From contig JABAKD010000002.1 in NCBI GenBank assembly GCA_012845835.1, positions 16,577,629 to 16,641,628 of the forward strand: a stretch of 64,000 nt of DNA. The letters are read 5' to 3'. The translations under genes were made by a program, and so were the position numbers. Below the pieces are notes generated by a model that saw nothing but the letters and a program-made list of their open reading frames with translations, made no database searches and was not told the DNA's origin. Below are positions 57,537 to 64,000 of the stretch, one piece after another. This DNA is from Undaria pinnatifida. Taxonomy: Eukaryota > Sar > Phaeophyceae > Laminariales > Alariaceae. Positions within the stretch are counted from its first letter, which is position 1. Each line of letters begins with the position of its first letter.

Positions 57537-60500
57537 ACGACAACGACAAAGACAACGACAACGACACCAACAACGACGACGACAACGACAATGACAACGA
57601 CAACGACAACGACAGCGACAACACTACCACCACCGCCGCCACCATCCCTCCACCACAAGCCCGGAAAACAAATGTCACCCCCGCCCCCTTAGCCACACCT
57701 CAACTCCCAAAAAGGACAACGTACCTGCTGCTCGGCGACCCACTTTTTGACCAGCCCAACCGCGATGCCGAGCTTTTCCTCGTCCTCACCAAAGACCGCT
57801 ACCTCGGAGTTTCCGTCTGCCACCTGGGTCATGTCGAGCTCACACCCGACGCAAAGACGCCTCAGCTTTCGAAGAGACTGCCCCCCGACCCCTATGAAGG
57901 TGGAGACCGCCTTCGTAGGTACGGAGATCTTGACCCGCATGCGATCAACAGCCTTGGAAGCGTGGGAGAGGGTTTTCATGGAATTTTGGAAGGGGAGTGG
58001 GAGGTCTTGAATGAAACTTTGCTAGAGAGTGAGAGGTTTTGCATGAATTTCGGCAGGCAAGTGGGAGGGAGGTTTAGCGTGGAAGTTTAGCGGGGGGCGG
58101 GGGGGGGGGGGGGGGGACTGTATGAAATTTTGGCTGGCGATGGAAGAGGAGATTTTGCATGAAAGTTTGGCAGACGAGTGGGAGGTTTTGCATGAAATTT
58201 TGGCAGGTAAGTGGGAGTTTTTTGCACGTTGGACAGACTCCATCACAGTATAGATCAAGGAGGTCGTTATCACGGATTTGCATCCTCTGTACAAGTTTGA
58301 ACGGGGCTGACCTATGAGATCTGAATGAGCTGTACATGTTTCCATACGTGTGTCCGGGTCTGCAGGCGCATTGCAATATGATCTGGCACAATCTGTATGA
58401 TTTGTACACGCTTCCACGTCGTGAAATCTAGGATCCGCATCTTTGCATATGTCCCAACCCAATGAACTGAATGGAATAGGTCAGACAGTTCATAATCTGC
58501 CCGACATGCGGAGTTTTTGCATGAAGTTTCTGCAGGCAAGTAAGAGGTTTAGCATTAAACTTCGCCAGGGGATGGAGAATCGAACAGGGGCGCACGACAC
58601 AGGTTGGGGGTCGAGGGCGGAATATCGGTTATTCATCACCATGGTTGACCGGAGCTACGAGGAGGGTACTGGCGGTGGCCGGCCCTCGATTTGCTGCAAC
58701 CGACCCTCGATATTTTTGGGGCCGGGGATTGAGTTAGGGTTAGGGTCTAATATAGTGTTTTGGACAGTTTTTTATAGTTTCCTTTTCATAATACTGGAAG
58801 CACACGTGGGCAAAGCCGAATTCCCCCATTTCCACACTTCATCCTTATCAAATCCAGAATTGCGATAAAGGCACCCCTGACGGCTATACCCGGGGTCAGT
58901 CTGGAGCGCTCAGGCACGAGTGCGGTCAGGTCTAGGTGGGATCAGATTGCCAAGCGAGAGCAGGGTCTAAATTTCTGTGTGTGTGCGTGTGTTGACCAAT
59001 GAAACACCCCGAAATGTTACTAGTTGACCAATTAATGCTATAGAGGGGCGATCAACTACTTGATAGGGTGTACTATAGAGGGGCGGTTTACTATAGAGGA
59101 GCGGGGGGGGGGGGATTGGACAATACCCCTACCGTCGTGTCTGTGCGGTGTCAGGCGCCGCGCAAAAACGTCTCGGCGTGAAGTGAAACTTGTGACGCTG
59201 GACGCTGGACGCCATAATATCACGCGCCAGTTACAGCAGTGAGTTTCACCGTGCCTGCGCGTGCAAGTGGCTTTAGCGAACCAACCAAGATTGCATATCT
59301 TCAGCACGAACTGCATACACCCGTGTGGATGGCAGCATCTCCGTCCTATTCTCCCGGGCACGCTCTCGGGGTTTAACGAGCTACATCTTGGGTCGACAAG
59401 ACCATTTCCTTCTCGCTCTGGCGTGCACCTCTCATACAGATGCAACGCAGCCGAACACACCTAATCATATGCGATACGCTGACAAATATTTTTTGTAAAA
59501 AAATAAGTAGACACCTCAGCTGCGAGATGGAAGAATTCGTTGAAATCCATATTGCTGCCGTGTTCTTGTACATTTGGTAGTAGCTATATGCCTGCAGAAA
59601 TATAACATGCTTTTCTTGTGGGCCAGCGAAAATTCCAAGCATTCTACGAAACCCTCCCACCTTCAACCTCTCCAGAAGCAGCGCGCCAGCCGCGGATGCC
59701 TTAGGTGCCATACCACGAATGGACACGTACGGAGAAAGCTGCTCGGCGGGCGCGAAAGAAGAGGTGTTCGGGGAGTTCGGAGGCGTCTTGAGGTGGGATG
59801 CAGTATTAACCCCATTGATAATTCATAGGGAAACAATGCCGAAAGAAACTAACGATTACAGCATCGACCACACATGTTTCTTCCATCACGTTTACTCTCC
59901 AGCTCATTAACCCGTGAGAGGTTTGATTTACCCTCAGGGACATTCTGGACAAGACGTGGTCACGGGTGTCTTTCCTCCTACCCCTGGGTACATGCGTCCA
60001 TATTTATCGCGCATAGGGTTCAGCATTCCCACCTTTCAGCTTTTTGTGCTCGTCGTATTTCATCGAAAATTAACCAACGACGGCTGCCGGGTTAGGGGAT
60101 GGTCATTAGGGCATTGCGATTTCCATATTATGTTTGGGTTGGAAAGCATATCGTACAATAGGCAAATGCTTTTCATCCCTGCGTTTTCCGAGTCGCAATC
60201 ACATTGGTCGAGAGCTCACCCCCCAGCCCGCCCTCGGCCAATGAGGCAATGAGGGGGCGCCGGGCGCGTGGCGAGAGTTGCCCCTCGGGATGATCCCCCA
60301 TAGCCCCGCCGCAACCGGGGAGGATAGGGCCCCATCCCCGGTTCAGACATTATTTCACATCTCTACGACTTCGACGAGTTCTCCGGGGTTGACACCGCCC
60401 CGCACGGTGTGGAAACCGCAACCCCATTGGCTGAACGCTTATTGGCTGGAGCGATAAAGCCAGCTCCACCCGGGGAGGATAGACCCCATCCCCGGATGGG

Positions 60501-62997
60501 AACTACGTCCATATATCTAAAACTCCGACATCCCGGGGACGAAAACCGAGTTATGTCGGGTCGACATCACCCCACACGGTGTGGAAACCCCGATCCTACT
60601 GGCATTCGCTGATTGTCTGCGCCGCGGGGAGCCAGCGCCACCGGGAAGGATAGGGTCCCATACCCGGATCATAAATCCCTCCGTATCTCTACAACTCCGA
60701 CACTCCGTGGGCGAAGACGTTGATCTCCCGGATCGACACCGCCCCGCACGGCGTGGAAGCCCCAACGCCTTTGGCCGGTCGCGAATTGGTTGGGGCTCGT
60801 GCATAGAGCAAGCGCAACCCGTGGAGGATAAAGCCCCATCGCCGGTTCGAATATCCTTCCATGCATCTACAACTCCGACAACTGGGGGACGAAAATGGGT
60901 TAGTACGCCCCGTACGGTGTGGAACCTCAACCCCTCAGTCACGCCGCACCCGAGGAGGAGAGGACCCCATCCCTGGTTCCGACACCCTTTCATGTTTCTA
61001 CAACTTCGACAGCCCGAGGTCGAAAACCGAGTTCTCCCTGGTCCACACAGTCCCACACGGTGTGGAAGCCCCAATCCCGTTGGCGAGTCGCTGGTTTGGA
61101 TTGGAGCTTATAAAGCCAGCGCCGCCCTGAGAGGATAGAGGCCCACCAAGGGGGGGGGAGTTCCGCCGCACCCGGGAAGGATAGGGCCCCACCTCTGGAG
61201 CATAAATCCCTCCGTATCTCTACAGTCCCAATAACCCGGGGACGATAACGATAATCTCCCAGGTCGACACCGCCCCTCACCGTATGGAAACCCCAATCCC
61301 TTTGACTTGTCTCTTATAGCTTATAGGCTCCCTCTTCTGAGAGGCGGCTCCCTCTTCTAAAACGAGAGCGAAGCAAGTCGTAAGTCGGACTCAGGAAACG
61401 AGCGAAGCGAGGCATTAACCCCGCCGTAGGCGCGAAAAATTGGAGTAAGACGTATGAATCTCAGTCGTTTTGATCGTTTTTTTCGTCCTAACACGTCTTA
61501 GCCGGCATCCACCTTGTGGGGGGAACTACTTGGATTTAGTGTCGGGTATATATTGCAGTCGAATAAAGACGAATTTATGACGCGCCAAGACGAACCTAAG
61601 ACATGATAAGACGAATCTAAGACGTGACAATACTAAAAGACCGGAGTAACACGACTAAGGCCTACACTACCATATAAATAAATATTGAAAAAAAAAGGTC
61701 GTTGTACAATGACCCTACCTAGTCTAACTCCAAGCGTTCTGTCCGCATAGGAGTGCGACTCTTGCTTGGGCATCATACCACTGCGAAGCTGTGACCCCAC
61801 CGTAATGCCAAGTGGTTTGCACCCAAAACCATTGGTGCTGTTCTAATTATAAACCATATACTAGCAGTACCAAGTAATAATACGTACCTAGAATTACATC
61901 AGCAACAACGTGGAGAAGGGGTTCCTGCTAAACCCGGGGAAGGGTTTTAACGACTCCGCTGTCGTGATTAAATATCGCCTACTCATAGTCGTTAATATCA
62001 CGAGCCTGCGCGTAGGATTATTATACCTGGTAGTAGTCAGTAGTTAGTGCGATCGTGCCTGCAGTGGTGAAAGGGTTAACTTAACTAGTCGAGAATTCCC
62101 GCGATCCTGCGAGTGACCACAGCGCAATAGGGATACACTGAGCCGGGCTCATCAACTAAGGCCGTGGTCTGTTATAGCGTTATACTACTAGTCTACCTCC
62201 ATTTTCCTTTAGAGCAGGTCAACTAACTCAACTAACGATTACACCGCGGTGCACTTCCTTCTCGAAGAAAAGAGGCACGACAGCCCAAGACATGCGGGGA
62301 AACAACTCAGATATTCACGCGAGCGGACCTGGGCCGCTGAAACAAAAAAGACCCAAAACGCTCTTTCCATAACGCCAGCCTTGGTCCGTATCGACTTGAT
62401 TTTTGTGCTGACGGTGCAAGCGTCGTGCTGCCAAAGTGAAACCGACAGGCCTTTCCCAACGCGCACTCACACCCTGTGCTTTGAAAGTGAAAATGCACAA
62501 AAACAATCATGCGCTTTTTGAAACAAGCATTTTTTTTGCAGCGTATGGGCACTTTTCATTCCGCTCTTCAACTTGCATGCTATTGTAGAGTACTAACGCT
62601 TTTCGGTCCACTTTTCTCTTCAAGCTCATACTTTAGTAGCGTATTGATGCTTTTCATTTACCAGCTCTCGTCGAAAATCGTGGCTCTGCTCATACAGCGT
62701 ATGCGCTCTTTGCACGGATACTTTTGGAACGTATTAACACTAAAAATTTTCTCAGCTCTGGTCGAACAGTAGGTCACACACCTCAAAAGGGGCGCCGAAA
62801 GGGCCCTCGTTTGATCTCTCGCGATCCGCCCCACGCTGGCTTTCCGACGGCGCTTCTTGGGGTGCACGGGGATCTTGCGCATCCATCCCCCGTCCGAACT
62901 GCGCTCTGTCCTTGGATATGGTAATCGACACGCCTCCCCCAACTTTCTGCATCAAGATCCTCAGCTCCGCATCGCGGTTGCGCTTGAGGAACTTCGC
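35991..62997 (-). CDS. Giant multi-KH-domain RNA-binding protein (vigilin/Scp160-like), 13 exons visible, 5' end outside the window
   Basis: Exons on the minus strand, in order: 62997-62782, 59738-59661, 57952-57725, 56682-56422, 53316-53209, 50894-50718, 48530-47487, 45416-45279, 41853-41593, 40478-40254, 39269-39063, 38243-38073, 37124-35991. They give 1415 residues plus stop, every intron phase 0. About nine KH modules follow one another, each with a beta strand, a helix around a GxxG-like loop and a closing 'V.V.G....V..A...L' strand-helix. The best GxxG loops are GVGG (exon 3) and GKHG (exon 10); most others are degenerate, as in vigilin. Family members bind RNA and ribosomes in the cytoplasm or at the ER. 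Helix-strand transitions span exon joins naturally (e.g. LLLERLK + AVDRMRVKISV), which supports the model. A low-complexity Ser/Gly/Ala tail ends the protein. The N-terminus is probably beyond 64000. Low-complexity insertions interrupt several modules. Confidence 0.9.
37125..38072 (-). other. KH gene intron before the terminal exon
   Basis: 948 bp. Two similar segments near 37425-37470 and 37490-37540 ('ccccttttcaccc.acaggcg', 'gcctg..cg.acaggtccg') form a short diverged repeat. I see nothing else. Confidence 0.5.
38073..38243 (-). CDS. KH gene, visible exon 12 (less certain)
   Basis: A Ser/Gly-rich segment in phase 0 between CCACAG and GTGAGG. It has no clear KH features; support comes from the open frame, splice sites and shared phase. 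Confidence 0.6.
38740..38945. repeat. Second copy of the dispersed repeat at 19466-19660
   Basis: Same order of conserved words as the TEN1-region copy; here it lies in a KH-gene intron. Confidence 0.65.
39063..39269 (-). CDS. KH gene, visible exon 11: last clear KH module
   Basis: ADVKVPPEALLKLTSRGKAV, a conserved strand-helix-'SRGK' loop, then ITTIEIDTGGDN and AEVHISGEPNAVAAAKRE. The donor GTGGGT lies in a (ccca)n stretch. Confidence 0.9.
39415..39505 (+). mobile_element. SINE fragment
   Basis: Contains 'gtgaccacgggttgtccaga' and neighbouring body sequence of the SINE family; strongly truncated. Confidence 0.55.
39683..39853. mobile_element. MITE family M2, copy 3
   Basis: It starts 'ggtccctctatagtgccggt' and ends 'ccggcactatagagggacc', perfect inverted repeats. 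The interior shares 'gtgaaatcgct..gcaca' with copy 1. Confidence 0.85.
40254..40478 (-). CDS. KH gene, visible exon 10: canonical KH module
   Basis: WSTLEVTANVEEWMVAPLYG then KHGKAIKKLSQSMGGIVFKV: a clear GKHG loop with flanking helices. It closes with TSYEAAQEGARKLRQR. Acceptor AAAAG, donor GTGAGA. Confidence 0.9.
40805..40960. mobile_element. MITE family M2, copy 4 (diverged)
   Basis: It starts 'ggctccctcggtagtgccgg' and ends 'ccggcactactgagggtcc'. The interior matches copy 3 in part. Confidence 0.75.
41593..41853 (-). CDS. KH gene, visible exon 9
   Basis: VPVHREALGEVSSALTLANA is followed by an Ala/Gly-rich loop region and the strand pair VQLLADW / CVRVMGEAGAVQSA. It is the most diverged of the modules. 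Acceptor CCGCAG, donor GTGAGA. Confidence 0.78.
42179..42399. mobile_element. MITE family M1, degenerate copy
   Basis: Left end 'gacccgtgatacgatagcgg', right end 'ccctaccgtagcacccgtc'. The interior keeps 'gtgccccttagccccaaatc', common to several M1 copies in related form. Confidence 0.65.
42953..43139. mobile_element. MITE family M3, copy 2
   Basis: The ends 'cagtaggggttccccaacaa' and 'ggggaggcctactg' are inverted. Internal 'aaggcgg' motifs occur in both directions. Confidence 0.75.
43890..44000 (-). mobile_element. SINE fragment, reverse
   Basis: Shares 'accctcagcggccttctcga' and 'gtggtcacagg' with the body of longer reverse copies. Confidence 0.6.
45279..45416 (-). CDS. KH gene, visible exon 8
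   Basis: KATNTDIILDRETWSLVVRG with the helix CVEECKIELYSML completes the module begun in exon 7; FEM then starts another. Acceptor CCACAG, donor GTACGC. Confidence 0.88.
46728..46830 (+). repeat. Dispersed repeat copy (see 22262-22372)
   Basis: Reads 'tttgtgaccacagagcttgt', then 'ggctcggacactgggtgcg' and 'gctggatgtcgac'. Confidence 0.55.
46989..47237. mobile_element. M4 element, copy 2
   Basis: Left end 'gagtcatcccacgctagcgg', right end 'cctaccgcactatagggggatgattc' (degenerate inverse). It is about 249 bp. Confidence 0.6.
47487..48530 (-). CDS. KH gene, visible exon 7 (large, with polyglycine insertion)
   Basis: 348 codons. A first module (LSVSLIKLAPSGFKLMVDRG to KKALLCFVEKNL) is followed by a second whose halves, PRAIIGV and VSNSSVRAMAELHGCKVVFG, are separated by about 65 Gly/Ser residues (47961-48158). 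It closes after a second insertion with RGVTISGPPGLVENARNAIV. A third module starts before the GTAAGT donor. Confidence 0.88.
47961..48158 (-). repeat. GGT/GGC trinucleotide expansion encoding polyglycine within KH exon 7
   Basis: On the plus strand this is a CCA/CCG/CCT run. It stays in frame and encodes about 65 mostly Gly and Ser residues. Long open frames occur on both strands here because of the three-base period; only the KH frame is supported. Confidence 0.9.
48975..49305. mobile_element. MITE family M1, copy 3
   Basis: Left end 'gacgcgtgctacggtagagg', right end 'ccccaaccttagcatgtgtc'. It is 331 bp, with a second partial left end directly after it (49308: 'gacgcatactacgataagcg'). Confidence 0.7.
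49445..49702. mobile_element. M4 element, copy 3
   Basis: Left end 'gagtcatccacggtaggggt', right end 'cttaccgtgggatgactc'. The interior is the reverse orientation of that at 51110-51395. Confidence 0.75.
50371..50540. mobile_element. MITE family M3, copy 3
   Basis: Left end 'taggggtcccccagcaaggc', right end 'ccgccttacccctactg'. The interior carries several 'ccgcctta' motifs. Confidence 0.75.
50718..50894 (-). CDS. KH gene, visible exon 6
   Basis: EVLIRRGLLRQIQSEHTDVN closely resembles the vigilin module with an 'IRRG' loop. It closes with VVRVRGRRERAEWSAALLQA. Acceptor ACCGCAG, donor GTGAGA. Confidence 0.88.
51110..51395. mobile_element. M4 element, copy 4
   Basis: Left end 'gagtcgtgccacggtagggg', right end 'cccgtgggatgggtc'. 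The body is shared with 16126-16571, including 'gcttggtcaggttgtgcgaa'. Confidence 0.75.
51605..51945 (+). mobile_element. tRNA-derived SINE, forward, full length
   Basis: The head has box B 'ggttcggatcc' at 51661-51671 and a box A-like 'gggtagtagac' before it. The body 'cggaaagcgcgagagcgtga', 'gcgcgataaaaatgaaggca' and 'gttgagctggagagtaaaag' ends in a T-rich tract. Confidence 0.8.
51972..52202. mobile_element. MITE family M1, copy 4
   Basis: Left end 'gacacatgctacagtaagct', right end 'cacctctaacgtagcacgcg'. It lies directly after the SINE at 51605-51945. Confidence 0.7.
53209..53316 (-). CDS. KH gene, visible exon 5
   Basis: VRLQGGDEGLDRAERLIREF closes the previous module, and WTMEIAVGMEDE opens the next. 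Acceptor ATCAG, donor GTACGC. Confidence 0.88.
53427..53795. repeat. (TTGGG)n pentanucleotide array, about 70 copies
   Basis: Nearly perfect over about 370 bp, with occasional TTTGG or TTGCC variants. The long open frames (repeating GWVGL) are by-products. It lies in the KH-gene intron between exons 4 and 5. Confidence 0.97.
54908..55235 (-). mobile_element. tRNA-derived SINE, reverse, full length
   Basis: On the minus strand the head has a perfect box B GGTTCGAATCC (55187-55177) and box A-like 'tggagtagtaggtga', spaced as in a tRNA. The conserved body follows. This is the best-preserved head in the window. Confidence 0.85.
55389..55653. mobile_element. MITE family M1, copy 5
   Basis: Left end 'gacgcatgctacgatagacg', right end 'acctctattgtagtatgcgt'. 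It is 265 bp. Confidence 0.75.
56422..56682 (-). CDS. KH gene, visible exon 4
   Basis: It opens a module (VREVTVGSDIAELLRSYRAA) with a degenerate loop, then has a Gly/Ala/Ser-rich insertion and the strand VRMDSEPKCGL at the GTGAGG donor. Confidence 0.85.
57475..57625. repeat. (GACAGC/GACAAC)n hexanucleotide array
   Basis: About 150 bp in the KH-gene intron, ending about 100 bp before exon 3's donor side. Frames open on both strands are repeat by-products. Confidence 0.92.
57725..57952 (-). CDS. KH gene, visible exon 3: complete KH module
   Basis: It reads MRVKISVPTKAVSTFIGVGG, then QSLRKLRRLCVGCELDM and a closing helix KLGIAVGLVKKWVAEQQ. The IGVGGQSLRKL loop is a standard GxxG. Acceptor CCAAG, donor GTACGT. 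Confidence 0.9.
57975..58220. repeat. About 35 bp degenerate tandem repeat, about 6 copies
   Basis: Units resemble 'ttttgcatgaaattttggca' followed by 'gg.aagtgggagg'. The array sits just upstream of KH exon 3 and supplies pyrimidine-rich sequence on the minus strand near its acceptor. A further unit is at about 58510. Confidence 0.75.
59661..59738 (-). CDS. KH gene, visible exon 2
   Basis: A 26-codon exon reading LSPYVSIRGMAPKASAAGAL, the closing strand and helix of the module begun in the previous exon. The acceptor GAGCAG has a good pyrimidine tract; the donor is GTGGGA. Confidence 0.75.
59880..60075 (-). mobile_element. SINE fragment, reverse
   Basis: Contains the body only ('tttatcgcgcatagggttca', 'gtggtcacgggtgtctttcc'); the tRNA head is missing. 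Confidence 0.7.
60280..61312. repeat. Degenerate tandem array, about 7 units of roughly 45-178 bp
   Basis: Each longer unit has the order 'gaggatagggccccatcccc', 'ctacaactccgaca', 'gggacgaaaac', 'ggtcgacaccgccccgcacg', 'gtgtggaa.cccaa' and 'gcgccacc'. Long frames are open on both strands. No protein family is recognised. Confidence 0.85.
61313..62781. other. KH-gene intronic stretch without recognised genes
   Basis: It holds short degenerate repeats ('aagacgaa.ctaagacgtga' near 61560-61635) and AT-rich unique sequence. No exon is supported. Confidence 0.55.
62782..62997 (-). CDS. KH gene, first visible exon
   Basis: After GTCGCAG it encodes AKFLKRNRDAELRILMQKVG and VSITIS (helix and second strand of a KH module with a degenerate loop), then an acidic insertion, ending at a GTGTGT donor. 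Its own start is an acceptor, so more exons lie upstream. Confidence 0.8.
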
Positions 62998-64000
62998 CTG
63001 CGACGATTATAACGCATGTAGAGAGGAATAAAGTGGGGGGGGGGGGATTAGATGTGCAGGTCGAAGATGAAATCAAAATAAAAAGAAGCTGAACCCCGAG
63101 GAGAAACTGGAGATACAATAGAATGACAACACGTAGGTGAACGACTGCAGGCCTGTCGTTGTCCGAGTTCTTCGATGACGTAAAAACTCAATTAATACCA
63201 GCTTTATAATAATAACACTACACGTGCTCGAAAGGCACGCTAGATATAACTCGTTTTAGTTATACACATGAAAAAAAAAAACGTACAGCGGGTACCCCGT
63301 TCCAAGAGCGCCAAAGATAAGAGCATTCGGGACTCAAGAGCGGTGAAATCAGCGTGCCCCGCCTAAAATAAAAGATTACATTTTGCTTACATCAGACAAG
63401 AACAATGTGTCGTTCAGAGCTCTCGTTTCGGCTTCTCCCGGGGTGTTCTTACACTATATGTTTTTACGGATATGAATATTGGCGGCCGACAGGAGAGGCG
63501 GGTGCGATCACACACTGCATTACCTAGCCGACACCACGTTGCCCTACGTAGCTGCTGTGCGTTTGTACGAAGGGCGGGGGTGCAATCGCGTCAACCATTT
63601 TCCCATGAAGCTGGTTTCTACTCGAATCGGTACGCATGGTCAGTGTTGAGGTACCCCCTCTCCCCCGTTGCATCATTATGATTCGTAGCGAGTATCCCCT
63701 CATTGCCTGGCAGGCGATACCGCCTGCCTCAATGAAGCGAACCCGCCCTCTTTTCTCACAAGGCATCAGGCGGGCACCAAGAAGCAACTACAACATGCAA
63801 GCTTCCCCTTCGGGATGTCGTTGGCTTGAAATCCTAGGGGGCGTCTTAAGTTGAAAAGGAGAACAAAACTCCTCTTGCCGTACAAACTGAAGAAAACACA
63901 ATTGGCCACCGGGCAACTAACACCGACCACCCCATACGAGTTAATAGCTTATTCTGTACAACATCCAAAGCAACCCTCGTGCGTTTGACCAGTGCAGAGC
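62998..64000. other. Right end of the window: probable KH-gene intron
   Basis: The first visible KH exon starts with an acceptor, so this stretch should be intronic. The dispersed repeat shared with 10835-10990 lies at 63795-63945. No further exon is supported. Confidence 0.5.

Noticed and set aside
63524..63787. Additional KH exon at the right edge
   Set aside because: The minus-strand translation lacks KH features and no consistent phase-0 splice pair is present.

Overview
This window reads as nuclear DNA of a photosynthetic stramenopile, most plausibly a brown alga or close relative. The reasons are: short exons separated by introns of 0.7-4 kb with GT-AG borders; a gene whose N-terminus looks like the bipartite plastid presequence of heterokont algae (hydrophobic signal followed by an Ala-Phe site); very low gene density; and many MITEs, SINEs, simple repeats and long G or C homopolymers. 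The assignment to brown algae is inference.

Four multi-exon genes were rebuilt by hand from frame, splice sites and intron phase. (1) Plus strand, 2307-8334: a SpoU-class organellar rRNA 2'-O-methyltransferase of the MRM1/RlmB type with a long RGG-rich N-terminal region, 3 exons. (2) Minus strand, 24220-18968: TEN1, the small OB-fold subunit of the CST telomere complex, 3 exons, 121 residues. Its terminal exon exists in four tandem, partly decayed copies, of which two keep an open, spliceable frame. (3) Plus strand, 24445-34538: class I fructose-bisphosphate aldolase, 6 exons, 427 residues, divergent from TEN1 with only 224 bp between the start codons. (4) Minus strand, 62997-35991 and probably continuing past the right edge: a very large multi-KH (vigilin/Scp160-like) RNA-binding protein. 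Thirteen exons are joined only by phase-0 introns and give 1415 visible residues. Genes 3 and 4 converge, with about 1.45 kb between their stops.

The rest is intronic or intergenic DNA: at least four MITE families (here M1-M4), a tRNA-headed SINE, tandem arrays with periods of 5 to about 400 bp, and pairs of dispersed repeats. The stretches 1-2300 and 8.7-18.9 kb hold no gene I can support. The genes do not form a pathway: rRNA modification, telomere capping, glycolysis/Calvin cycle and RNA binding. The most unusual items are the TEN1 terminal-exon array, the KH domain split by a polyglycine expansion, the alternative-start targeting region of the methyltransferase, and the atypical ends of the aldolase.
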